From Paenibacillus naphthalenovorans (GTDB taxonomy: Bacteria; Bacillota; Bacilli; Paenibacillales; NBRC-103111): a DNA stretch of 64,000 nt. Each line of letters starts with the position of its first letter. Position 1 is the stretch's first letter. Of this stretch, positions 52,456-61,345 are shown piece by piece. Position numbers and translations under genes: made by a program. The notes beneath the pieces were generated by a model. It did not search any database. It was not told the DNA's origin and worked only from the letters and a program-made list of their open reading frames with translations. The stretch is from positions 1 through 64,000 of the forward strand of contig NZ_FNDY01000023.1 of assembly GCF_900099895.1 (NCBI RefSeq), in the 5' to 3' direction.

Positions 52456-53394
52456 TTATTTGATGCTGGATGAGCTTGCGGAGGCAGGAGCCGCTGGCCG
52501 ATTGCATTGATCGTTCATTTCATCCTCGAAGTAGCGGATGAATAATTGATCAATGCTGTTCAATTCCCCTTCTCGGTAGACGATAAATAACTGGCTTAAA
52601 GGAAACGGGTTGCGTTCAATTTCGATTTGGACCAGCTCGTTTTTTTTGACTTCACTTTTCATATACGAAGGACCGGAAAAAAGAACGCCAAAATTCATTT
52701 GAATAAAATGCTTGAGCAAGCTCAAATTATTGGATTCGAATTTAGGTTTATAATTCAGGTTCAGTTGATTGAGCGTGACATCAATGAGCTTGCGGGATTG
52801 AGTATCTTTCTGATAAGTAATGAGCGGCTCCTGCAGGATTTCTTCCAAGGCGATTTTCTTGTGTTGGGCGAATCGGTGCTGTGGAGACACATAGAGCATC
52901 ATGGGCTCACTGTACACAAGCCGATAGTTTAAATCGGGGTCATTGCTTGTATAACGCGTGATCCCGAGCTGGAACGTTCTGCTTTTCATTAACCGCACCA
53001 GCTCCGAAGTTGCATAACAATATACCTTAATGGATACGTTGGCGTGCTTGGAGGTGAAGGAATCCATTACCTGCGGAAGAATGCTGGATGCGACCGAGCT
53101 GTTGCAGCCAATTGAAAGCTTCCCTGTCGTTCCTGATTTGACATGATCTACGGCTTCCCTTCCCTCTTGAATGGCGCCGATGATAGAACGTGCATAAGGC
53201 AAAAAAGCCTTGCCTTCCTCCGTTAGCCTAATTTTTCCTTTTGCGCGGATCAGCAGGGAATGGCCTAGTTCTTTCTCCAACTGACTGATGCGGTGGGACA
53301 CGGTCGGCTGGGGCAAATACAATTGATTAGCCGCTTGTTGAAAGCTTCCGACTTGATAAACCTTTAGGAAAGTCACAATATGCTCGATATTCAA
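52456..53394 (-). CDS. LysR family transcriptional regulator
   Basis: 312 residues. N-terminal helix-turn-helix (FLKVYQVGSFQQAANQLYLPQ, core GSFQQAANQLYLPQPTVS, RISQLEKELGHSLLIR) and a C-terminal effector domain. It is divergent from the second isochorismatase and transporter unit, with an AT-rich 256-bp region between, and lies downstream of the first isochorismatase. A repeated motif at both hydrolase promoters suggests it controls both units. It may be lysR-type activated by a metabolite of the module. Confidence 0.93.
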   Translation of the reverse strand: MNIEHIVTFLKVYQVGSFQQAANQLYLPQPTVSHRISQLEKELGHSLLIRAKGKIRLTEEGKAFLPYARSIIGAIQEGREAVDHVKSGTTGKLSIGCNSSVASSILPQVMDSFTSKHANVSIKVYCYATSELVRLMKSRTFQLGITRYTSNDPDLNYRLVYSEPMMLYVSPQHRFAQHKKIALEEILQEPLITYQKDTQSRKLIDVTLNQLNLNYKPKFESNNLSLLKHFIQMNFGVLFSGPSYMKSEVKKNELVQIEIERNPFPLSQLFIVYREGELNSIDQLFIRYFEDEMNDQCNRPAAPASASSSSIK

Positions 53395-53650
53395 ATCAAC
53401 CGCCCCTTTAGAATATTGTGATATATATTATAACACAAAAATGTAAACTGAATAATAAATTGGGAAAAATTAAGTAGTCAAAATGTGAAAAAAGAAGAAT
53501 TTGAATTCGTTTTCATTCAAAATGTGAATAAATTGATTCAGTTTCAGTTATTTACATCCAGATGAAAAGTAAATATGATGGAATCACAGAAGATTTAAGT
53601 AATGTTTATGATAACTAATATAACATAAAATTGAGGAGGAGATCGGTATT
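53395..53650. promoter_or_regulatory. Divergent AT-rich control region (LysR / hydrolase-importer unit)
   Basis: Contains TTTGAAT-N8-ATTCAAA (53500-53521, 7-bp arms), the motif TTCATTCAAAATGTGAA (53512-53528), a further half copy TCAAAATGTGAA (53479-53490), and near the LysR start TTGTG...CACAA around 53420-53442. GAGGAGG precedes the ATG at 53651. Confidence 0.55.
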
Positions 53651-54361
53651 ATGAGTTCAAAAGGATGGGACCGTTATTTGTCGGAGCGAGATAAGCAGCA
53701 TGATGAATTGTGGGGAAAAAAGGAACGGAGAGGATTTGGAGTCAAGCCGGCGCTGCTGCTCATCGATATATACTACAGTGTGCTTGGAACCAAACGGGAG
53801 CCGATCTTCGAGTCCATGAAAACATGGCCGGGGAGCACCGGTCTTGAAGGATGGGAGGCGGTGGACCGAACCGCGGAATTGCTTGCTGTCGCTAGAGACA
53901 ACGATATTACCGTGATACACATCAAAGGGCTGTCGGCGCCGATCAAACCGTGGATTGCCAGGACATCGCGACGAGGATTGCCGGAGGAGCTTCGAAGTTT
54001 AGGCTCGCAAATCGTCGATGAAGTGAAGCCGCTCGAAGGGGAATTGGTAATAGAAAAGTCGGCTCCAAGCGCATTCCAAGGAACGCCGTTAGCTTATCAC
54101 CTGGTGAGTCTTGGAATCGATACGGTCATCTGCTGCGGAGAGACGACCAGCGGGTGCGTTCGGGCATCGGTTGTCGACGGTGCGACGCATCGACTCAAAA
54201 TGGGGGTTGTCGAAGAATGTGTATTCGACCGAACCGAATCATCTCATTGGATCAATTTGTACGATATGCATCAAAAGTACGCGGATGTAGTGAATTTGTC
54301 CGATACTATCCAATATTTCAAGGAGATTGGCGCAAAGAACAAAAATCTTGTTTCATCGTAA
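53651..54361 (+). CDS. Isochorismatase-family hydrolase (N-carbamoylsarcosine amidase-like), copy 2
   Basis: 236 residues. Triad Asp39 (LLLIDIYY), Lys136 (VIEKSAPSAF) and Cys169 (GETTSGCVRASVVDG). The end VEECVFDRT...NLYDMHQKYADV parallels copy 1. It opens the unit that continues with the five-gene importer, so its substrate is probably what the importer brings in or a derivative. Two similar hydrolases under one regulator suggest two amide or carbamoyl steps, or two related substrates. Confidence 0.88.
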   Translation: MSSKGWDRYLSERDKQHDELWGKKERRGFGVKPALLLIDIYYSVLGTKREPIFESMKTWPGSTGLEGWEAVDRTAELLAVARDNDITVIHIKGLSAPIKPWIARTSRRGLPEELRSLGSQIVDEVKPLEGELVIEKSAPSAFQGTPLAYHLVSLGIDTVICCGETTSGCVRASVVDGATHRLKMGVVEECVFDRTESSHWINLYDMHQKYADVVNLSDTIQYFKEIGAKNKNLVSS

Positions 54362-54406
54362 TTCGCCGGTTGGAGCTATGATTCGTAAAAAGAGGGGGAG
54401 AATCCA

Positions 54407-55987
54407 ATGAGAACTTGGAAATTGGGCTTTACCTGTTTCCTGATCGTGATGATGTTTTTGACGGGATGTGAAACCAGCGGAGGCAGCACGCCGGAAGGGA
54501 CTCAGAATGCAGGAGCAAGCTCCGGCGAGGCGGCAGGCTCGGGGGAAAAGGTACTGAAGGTCCGCTTTTACGATGATCCGGCCGGCTTTGACCCGGCGAA
54601 TATATTCCGGATTGAAAACGAGAATATCGCGTTTAATATTTTTAGCGGACTGACAACCTACGATTCCAAAACCGGCGCCATTATACCGGATTTGGCGGAA
54701 TCGTGGGAGACCTCGGATAACCAAACATGGAAGTTCCAGCTTCGCAAGGGCGTGAAATGGCAAAAAGGCTACGGCGAGTTTACTTCTGCAGATGTGTTAT
54801 ATTCCTATAATCGTATTTTGGATCCGGCAACCGCATCGCCCTATGCGGCAGAATTCAACAACGTGGAGAGCTTTGAAGCGCCGGATGCGCATACGTTCGT
54901 TGTTAAGCTCAAGAAGCCTGACGGCAATTTCCTGCATCAGGTCGCGAACTACCACCAAGGTCAGATTGTAAAGAAAGAAGCGGTCGAGGAGTTTGGAGAC
55001 AAGATCCGCTGGAATCCGGTCGGAACAGGCCCTTATGCGGCGGAGAAGATCGATCCGACTTCGGAGATCGTCCTCGTACGGCATGAGGAGTACTACAAAG
55101 GGCCGGCTCCGATCAGCAAGCTTGTTTTCTCGATTATGAAAGACGACGCTACCGCTACCATCGCTTTGCAAAATGGAGAAATTGACTTGTTGATGCGTAC
55201 CAACCGCGAGGAAAATTTGGATACGCTGGAGAAAGCGGGCTTCAAAATGAACCGGGTCGACAACTATGCCGTTTCCCTTAAAGTATTCAATTTGGAGCAC
55301 CCGATTTTATCGAATCCCAAAGTGCGTCAAGCTTGGGCACACGCAGTGGACTTCCAGGCGATCGCTGAAGGCGTGACTCCGAATCTCCAAATGGGCGCCG
55401 CCAATCTGATGCCGGAGTGGATGGAAGGGTACAGCAAAAATGTGCCGGTATATGAGTATAACCCTGAAAAGGCGAAGCAGCTCTTGCAAGCAGCGGGATA
55501 TGCGAACGGAATTAAAATCAAAAATCTGGCCACTTCCGCAACAGGCGTAACGGATCAAATGCAGCTGGAGCAGGAATATCTCAAGGCGGTAGGAATTGAA
55601 TTGGAATTTGAGTTGGTCGATACGCCCACCTTCAATCAAAAGCGTAACCGGGGTGAGTTCGAAACGGCTACTCGTCTCCTGCCGGCAGTCAACCCGGATA
55701 TGATTTTATTCAGTTTCCTGCATCCGGATAATATTTCTCCAAAAGGCTTGAATGGCGCGAGATACAACAATCCCGAAGTCACGGGTAAGCTGGAGGCGGT
55801 GCGTGCAGAAATCGATCCCGAGAAGCGGAAGGTTCTATATGAAGAAATACAGAAGATTGCCATGACTGAGCTTCCGTATTTGCCGACCTTTGGAGGGAAC
55901 GTATTCTGGCCAAGCAAACCTAATATTGACGGTGTGGTCATAAACAAGCTGGCACAGGTTAATTTCTATGAAGTAGATATCAAATAA
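54407..55987 (+). CDS. ABC peptide/opine-type substrate-binding lipoprotein (DppA-like)
   Basis: 526 residues. Lipobox MFLTGCETS with Cys near 24, a Ser/Gly/Ala linker, then the SBP_bac_5 domain: LAESWETSDNQTWKFQLRKGVKW, SADVLYSYNRI, NPVGTGPYAAEKID and YNPEKAKQLLQAAGY. This group binds di- and oligopeptides, nickel complexes, opines and glycosides. GAGGGGGAG precedes the ATG. First component of a complete importer. Confidence 0.92.
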   Translation: MRTWKLGFTCFLIVMMFLTGCETSGGSTPEGTQNAGASSGEAAGSGEKVLKVRFYDDPAGFDPANIFRIENENIAFNIFSGLTTYDSKTGAIIPDLAESWETSDNQTWKFQLRKGVKWQKGYGEFTSADVLYSYNRILDPATASPYAAEFNNVESFEAPDAHTFVVKLKKPDGNFLHQVANYHQGQIVKKEAVEEFGDKIRWNPVGTGPYAAEKIDPTSEIVLVRHEEYYKGPAPISKLVFSIMKDDATATIALQNGEIDLLMRTNREENLDTLEKAGFKMNRVDNYAVSLKVFNLEHPILSNPKVRQAWAHAVDFQAIAEGVTPNLQMGAANLMPEWMEGYSKNVPVYEYNPEKAKQLLQAAGYANGIKIKNLATSATGVTDQMQLEQEYLKAVGIELEFELVDTPTFNQKRNRGEFETATRLLPAVNPDMILFSFLHPDNISPKGLNGARYNNPEVTGKLEAVRAEIDPEKRKVLYEEIQKIAMTELPYLPTFGGNVFWPSKPNIDGVVINKLAQVNFYEVDIK

Positions 55988-56008
55988 CATTCCAGGTGGT
56001 GAACCGCG

Positions 56009-56956
56009 ATGATCAGCTACACCATGAAAAAAGGATTACAGCTGCTTGTAACGATGTTCGGTGTGGTGACTCTCGTGTTCTTCTCCATTCGGCTCATTCC
56101 CGGCGATCCTGCTGCAGCGATCGCCGGAGACAGCCTTTCGGCCGAGGCGCTGGAGGAATTAAGGGAGAAGCTCGGACTCAATGCCCCTCTCTGGTCTCAG
56201 TATATCGAATATCTGAAAAGTATTCTTAGTCTGGATTTGGGTACGACGATCACCACCTCGCTGCCGATTGCCGGTTTGCTGCTAAAGGCTTTACCCATTA
56301 CGTTGATCGTCGCCGTGTTTACGGTGCTGCTTTCGGTGATCATCGCCATTCCGCTCGGAACCATCGCCGCGTTTCTGGCCCATAAGGGGAAGAAAGCGTT
56401 GGATAACCTCATTACATGGGCGGCTATGGTGGTCGATCTGATGCCTTCCTTCTGGACGGCGCTTCTGCTTATGCTGTTCCTGTCGCTTAATTTACGACTG
56501 TTTCCTGCGAGCGGTACGATCAGCTTTGACGATCCGGTCATGTTCTTCATGCGGGTGGCAATGCCAATCCTGGTGCTGGCTTTGACTCAGATAGCGACCT
56601 TGGCGAGAATTACCCGGACAGCCGTTTTGGAGGTACTGAATGAGGATTATGTCCGAACGGCCAGAGCGATGGGAACATCGGAAATCATTGTGGTATTCCG
56701 GCATGCCCTGAAAAACGCGATGCTGCCCATTATCACCGTGGTAGGACTTAGCTTCGGCAATTTGTTGAACGGTACGGTGATTGTGGAGTTTATCTTCTCC
56801 ATACCGGGTATCGGCTCACTCCTAGTGTACGGCATCAACAGCCGGGACTATCCTCTTGTTCAAAATGTGATCTTATTTTATGCCTTCGTGTTTGTGGCGA
56901 TTAATTTCTTAACGGACCTGGTATACAAGAAGTTTGATCCGAGAGTTCAATTCTAA
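56009..56956 (+). CDS. ABC transporter permease (DppB-like)
   Basis: 315 residues with six membrane segments. N-terminal KKGLQLLVTMFGVVTLVFFSIRLIPGDPA is the usual DppB opening (core RLIPGDPA), and the EAA loop is RTARAMGTSEIIVVFRHALKNAMLPI-type (core RAMGTSEIIVV). It pairs with the DppC-like protein encoded 30 bp downstream. Confidence 0.92.
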   Translation: MISYTMKKGLQLLVTMFGVVTLVFFSIRLIPGDPAAAIAGDSLSAEALEELREKLGLNAPLWSQYIEYLKSILSLDLGTTITTSLPIAGLLLKALPITLIVAVFTVLLSVIIAIPLGTIAAFLAHKGKKALDNLITWAAMVVDLMPSFWTALLLMLFLSLNLRLFPASGTISFDDPVMFFMRVAMPILVLALTQIATLARITRTAVLEVLNEDYVRTARAMGTSEIIVVFRHALKNAMLPIITVVGLSFGNLLNGTVIVEFIFSIPGIGSLLVYGINSRDYPLVQNVILFYAFVFVAINFLTDLVYKKFDPRVQF

Positions 56957-56986
56957 AAACAACCGATTTTATAGGAGGGATGGAGC

Positions 56987-57886
56987 GTGAAACAAGAAGC
57001 GGTTCATACGACAATGATCGGGCAAGCTTCGGCATTGCCGCGATGGTCAAGAATCAAAATTCCTTATTTCATGTTGTTTGCCAGGAATAAAAAAGCCATG
57101 TGGGCCATGCTGATCCTGGCGCCCATTCTGCTGCTGGCCGTTTTGTCGCCAGTACTGCCGCTGCAAGCGCCTCTCGAGACAAATGTCCGGCAAAGCCTGT
57201 CCTCCCCAACGCTGGAGCATCCCTTCGGTACGGATAAGCTGGGCAGAGATGTATTCAGCAGGACATTGTCAGGTATCAAAGTATCGATGCTGGTCGGTAT
57301 AAGCGTAGCGGCTATCGCTCTTGTATTCGGCATAGTCCTCGGGACCATATCCGGATTCTTCGGCAAAACCGTCGATCGTGTTATTATGGGCATTGTAGAT
57401 ATATTCTTGGCTTTCCCTTCTTTGCTGCTGGCGATCGGCTTGGTTGCCGTGATGGGGGCCGGTACGATCCCAGTGATCTGCGCCATTGCTCTCGCCGATG
57501 TGCCCCGATTTATCCGTCTTCAGCGCTCGCTGGTGCTGAGTCTGAAGTCCAGAACGTTCATTGATGCGGCCAGAACGGTCAACGCTTCCCAGGGCTGGCT
57601 AATGGCGAAGCATATTGTTCCCAATACGATTGCGCCTCTGCTCGTTGCCGCCAGTATCGCCGCCGCGAACGCGATTTTGGTAGAAGCCAGCTTGAGCTTT
57701 CTCGGTTTGGGGATACTGCCTCCGGCTCCATCCTTGGGCAATATCATCCGGGACGGTCAATTATATCTGCAGCAGGCTTGGTGGATTTCCACACTGCCGG
57801 GTGTTGTCATTTTGCTGATTGCGATCGCGCTGCACTTTTTATCCGACGGTATTCGTGAGGCATTGGATCCGAAAGCAAGAAAATAG
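56987..57886 (+). CDS. ABC transporter permease (DppC-like)
   Basis: 299 residues from a GTG start, with GGAGGG 8 bp upstream. The HPFGTDKLGRDVFSRTLSG block near residue 77 is the DppC/OppC signature, and the EAA loop is in VNASQGWLMAKHIVPNTIAP. Partner of the DppB-like subunit in a peptide-type importer. Confidence 0.92.
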   Translation: MKQEAVHTTMIGQASALPRWSRIKIPYFMLFARNKKAMWAMLILAPILLLAVLSPVLPLQAPLETNVRQSLSSPTLEHPFGTDKLGRDVFSRTLSGIKVSMLVGISVAAIALVFGIVLGTISGFFGKTVDRVIMGIVDIFLAFPSLLLAIGLVAVMGAGTIPVICAIALADVPRFIRLQRSLVLSLKSRTFIDAARTVNASQGWLMAKHIVPNTIAPLLVAASIAAANAILVEASLSFLGLGILPPAPSLGNIIRDGQLYLQQAWWISTLPGVVILLIAIALHFLSDGIREALDPKARK

Positions 57887-57927
57887 CGTGTCACTCTGAA
57901 TCAACAAGAGCTAAGGAGGCGAAGGGC

Positions 57928-59958
57928 ATGGAGAAGGAACCCATGATGAGTCCATACGAACCCGTCCTGCAGGTTCACGATTTGCATACACACTTTTTTA
58001 CGGAATCAGGCACGGTAAAAGCAGTAAATGGGGTTTCCTTCGACTTGCAGCGAGGTGAGCGTCTGGCTATTGTAGGCGAGAGCGGTTCAGGCAAAAGCGC
58101 CATGGCGATGTCTTTGATCCAGTTGATCGCTCATCCGGGCAAGGTCGTTTCGGGCAGTGTGAAGCTGGAAGGGCAGGAACTGATCGGCATGAGTGACGGA
58201 GGGCTCAACAAGCTGCGCGGAAGCTCCATCGGAACGGTATTTCAGGATCCGATGGCCTCTCTTGATCCGGTGATGCGGATTGAGGATCAAATGGTCATTC
58301 CGATTCGGAAGCACTTAAAGCTAGGGGCCAAAGAGGCCAGAGCGCATGCGATCCAATTATTGAGCAGCGTCGGTATTCCCGATGCGGAGAAACGGATCAC
58401 GTCTTATCCGTTCGAAATGAGCGGCGGTATGAGACAAAGGGTGATGATCGCCATGGCGATCTCCTGCAATCCGAAGCTGATTATTGCGGACGAACCGACC
58501 ACTGCACTGGATGTGACCATCCAGGCTCAGATCGTGGAGCTCATGAAGAGCATTACGGAGAAAACGGGCAGCGCCATGGTTTTTATCACCCATGATTTGG
58601 GCTTGGTTGCCCGCTTCGCGCAAAAGGTGGCGGTCATGTACGCCGGTAAAATCGTCGAGTACGGTACCGTACATGAGATTTTCGGGCAGCCTAAGCATCC
58701 TTACACGCAGAGCCTGCTTATGACCATCCCGAGTGTCAGCGGAGAAAAAAGGGAGCGTCTGCTGCAAATTCAAGGGTTTCCGCCGGATATGAAATATCCT
58801 GTTCTGGGTTGTGCTTATAAAGAAAGGTGTCCTGTGGCTTCTGATCGCTGTTATCACAATACACCGGAATTGACCGTAAGGGGAGGACAGCAGTTGACCG
58901 CTTGCTGGGAATTAAGAGGGTTGATGGGCGATGGAGAAGACAAGGTAATGGACCTGCTCAGTTATCAGCGAAGAAAGGAAGCCGCCGACATAGCGGAATC
59001 GGCTATGAACTTAGAGGAAGGAAATCATGGGCGTTCCGATGTGGTGCTTGAGATACGGGAATTACGGAAGCATTATAAGAAGACGTCCGTCTTGCCATGG
59101 AAAAAATCGGTGGAGATACGTGCCGTGAACGGGATCGACCTAACCTTAAAACAAGGAGAGACCATCGGGATTGTAGGTGAAAGCGGCTGCGGCAAAAGCA
59201 CGACGGCGCGGATGCTGCTCCAGCTTGAACAGCCTACCTCAGGCAGCATCAACGCCAGTGGCAATATACAAATCGTATTTCAAGACCCGTACTCCTCTTT
59301 TAATCCCAAGATGAGCATTGAAGATATTATCGCAGAGCCGCTGAATGTCCAAAAAATCGGAACGAGGGAAGACAGGAAACGGAAAGTAAGAGATTTAATT
59401 CAGAAGGTTGGCTTGGATCCTGCTTATCTGGACCGGTATCCGAGTCAATTAAGCGGTGGACAAAGGCAGCGGGTCGGGGTCGCACGGGCGCTTGCATTAA
59501 ATCCTTCTGTCGTGGTGGCTGATGAACCGACATCGGCGCTTGACGTTTCGGTACGCGCACAAATTATTAATTTGCTCTGTGACCTGAAGGAGGAGATGGG
59601 GCTTAGTTTTATATTCATCTCGCATGACCTGTCCACGGTTCGCTACATTAGCGACACGATTGCCGTTATGTATTTGGGGGAGATTGTAGAATTCGGTCCC
59701 GCTGAAGAAGTGTTTACGAATCCGGCTCATCCGTACACGAAAGCTTTGCTTGCCGCCGTTCCCGTTCCCGATCCTTTCGTGGAGGAGGGGCGAAGCATCA
59801 AGCTGCTGTCGGGTGAAATGCCGAGTCCCGCCAACCCTCCCGCAGGCTGCGCGTTCAGTACAAGATGTCCCATGGCGACAGAACAATGTATGGAGGAAAA
59901 GCCGGCCTTAACGGAAAAAATGGCGTTGAGAAAGGTAGCCTGCCATGCTGTCTCCTGA
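57928..59958 (+). CDS. Fused ABC ATPase (DppD-DppF fusion)
   Basis: 676 residues holding two ABC domains. First domain (about 8-330): Walker A GESGSGKSA, signature MSGGMRQRV, Walker B IIADEPTTALD, and the oligopeptide C-terminal extension with GCAYKERCPVASDRC. Second domain (about 375-676): Walker A GESGCGKST, signature LSGGQRQRV, Walker B VVADEPTSALD, extension GCAFSTRCPMATEQC. Both extensions carry the Cys residues that bind an iron-sulfur cluster or metal in DppD-type ATPases. Normally two genes; fusion fixes the 1:1 ratio. It overlaps the MFS gene by 14 bp. Confidence 0.93.
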   Translation: MEKEPMMSPYEPVLQVHDLHTHFFTESGTVKAVNGVSFDLQRGERLAIVGESGSGKSAMAMSLIQLIAHPGKVVSGSVKLEGQELIGMSDGGLNKLRGSSIGTVFQDPMASLDPVMRIEDQMVIPIRKHLKLGAKEARAHAIQLLSSVGIPDAEKRITSYPFEMSGGMRQRVMIAMAISCNPKLIIADEPTTALDVTIQAQIVELMKSITEKTGSAMVFITHDLGLVARFAQKVAVMYAGKIVEYGTVHEIFGQPKHPYTQSLLMTIPSVSGEKRERLLQIQGFPPDMKYPVLGCAYKERCPVASDRCYHNTPELTVRGGQQLTACWELRGLMGDGEDKVMDLLSYQRRKEAADIAESAMNLEEGNHGRSDVVLEIRELRKHYKKTSVLPWKKSVEIRAVNGIDLTLKQGETIGIVGESGCGKSTTARMLLQLEQPTSGSINASGNIQIVFQDPYSSFNPKMSIEDIIAEPLNVQKIGTREDRKRKVRDLIQKVGLDPAYLDRYPSQLSGGQRQRVGVARALALNPSVVVADEPTSALDVSVRAQIINLLCDLKEEMGLSFIFISHDLSTVRYISDTIAVMYLGEIVEFGPAEEVFTNPAHPYTKALLAAVPVPDPFVEEGRSIKLLSGEMPSPANPPAGCAFSTRCPMATEQCMEEKPALTEKMALRKVACHAVS

Positions 59959-61237
59959 CTTCTACCGCAAATTTGCCATTTATGGCGGAGGTTTTTTTTT
60001 CACCATTACCGGTATGGCTCAGCCATTCTTTACTCTTTACGCTCAGGAGCTGGGAGCATCGATGGCGGCGATCGGCTTTATGGTTACGCTTCGTTCACTG
60101 CTCCCGATCTTTATCGCCATGCCGGTAGGACAATTGATCGATCTGATCGGCGCGATCAAAATGCTCAAGATTGGCAGTGTGTTTCTGATCTTGTCCCTAT
60201 TCACCAACATGATGGCAACCGGCTTGTTCATGCTCGCGATTTCCCAGCTCCTTATGGGAGCCAGCATTATCATTATGGCTTCCTCCCTTCAGGTGATGGT
60301 ATCCGAAGGCTCGAAGAACGAACGGAATGAAAATATCAAAAAATACTCGATGTGGATGTCGGGAGGAGGGATGCTCGGTCCGCTGATCGGCGGGGCGCTC
60401 ACTTCCCTGTTCGCGTCGAAGCTGCTCGGATATAAAGTGACCTTCGGAGCGGCTTGTGTGGTATCCGTGATGTTCCTGATATTTTTATTGCTGATCGCCA
60501 AAGGGTATCGGAAATCCTCGGAAGGCAGTAAACGGGCTGCCAAAGAGATGCTCAAGTTCAAAGGAATCAAGGACAGCTACATGAGCGGAATCCACTTGAC
60601 CAAAAACCGGGCTGTACAGTTCGGTTTAATCGGAACCTTCCTGATCATGTATATCCAAGTGCTGTTTTCGAGCTTTGTGCCCATCTATTTGGACGAGATG
60701 GGATATACGACATTGCTGATCTCTCTCATCATATCGGCTCAAGGCTTAGCTGGAATGCTGTCCAGATTTGCACTGGGCTGGATCATGAAAAGGACCCATT
60801 TGGAACGAATCCTGCTCTTTGCCGGATTGATTGCTTCCGTTTGTCTCGTCTTTACGCCGGTTGCCGTTTTGCATACGGCAGGGATCATCGTTCTGGTGAT
60901 GATTATGGGCAGTGCGGTAGGGGTTAATCTTCCGGTGAGTATGATGATCATGGTGAACGATACGGAGGAATCGGATCGCGGAAAGCTGATGGGACTGCGG
61001 CTGTTAATGAACCGCTTTTCACAAATTATCAGTCCGGCGATGTTTGGGGTGTTGGGGCAATCGCTTGGACTGACGGTTGCTTTTTATACCGGAGGCGCAT
61101 TCTTAATTGCTACCATCCTTGGGTTTTCTCTGTACACCTCTGCCAAGTGGGGCTTGAAGACCGCAGGAGTTGAACCGGTTGAGAAGTCGGCTTCAAAATC
61201 ATTTGCGGCCGCTCCATCGAAGGAGGCTTCATCCTGA
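59945..61237 (+). CDS. MFS transporter
   Basis: 430 residues with 12 predicted membrane segments, a central hydrophilic loop (about 180-215) and MFS features such as GQLIDLIGAIKML near 63 and FALGWIMKRTHLER near 275. It is of the general sugar/drug exporter type (MFS_1). The start lies inside the end of the ATPase gene (14-bp overlap), so it belongs to the importer unit. It may export a product or the unmetabolised compound. Confidence 0.87.
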   Translation: MLSPDFYRKFAIYGGGFFFTITGMAQPFFTLYAQELGASMAAIGFMVTLRSLLPIFIAMPVGQLIDLIGAIKMLKIGSVFLILSLFTNMMATGLFMLAISQLLMGASIIIMASSLQVMVSEGSKNERNENIKKYSMWMSGGGMLGPLIGGALTSLFASKLLGYKVTFGAACVVSVMFLIFLLLIAKGYRKSSEGSKRAAKEMLKFKGIKDSYMSGIHLTKNRAVQFGLIGTFLIMYIQVLFSSFVPIYLDEMGYTTLLISLIISAQGLAGMLSRFALGWIMKRTHLERILLFAGLIASVCLVFTPVAVLHTAGIIVLVMIMGSAVGVNLPVSMMIMVNDTEESDRGKLMGLRLLMNRFSQIISPAMFGVLGQSLGLTVAFYTGGAFLIATILGFSLYTSAKWGLKTAGVEPVEKSASKSFAAAPSKEASS

Positions 61238-61249
61238 TGAACTAGTTAT

Positions 61250-61284
61250 GGCCCGGACCTGTTCCTTGTGAATAGGCCCGGGCC
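61250..61284 (+). terminator. GC-rich hairpin after the MFS gene
   Basis: GGCCCGG and CCGGGCC form a 7-bp stem extended by CCT/AGG after a mismatch. No T-run follows, so termination is uncertain. Confidence 0.45.
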
Positions 61285-61345
61285 GTTGTGATGTATGGAT
61301 AGACGAAGGTGGGAGAAAACCAGCGGGGCATTTGGATGCAGCATA

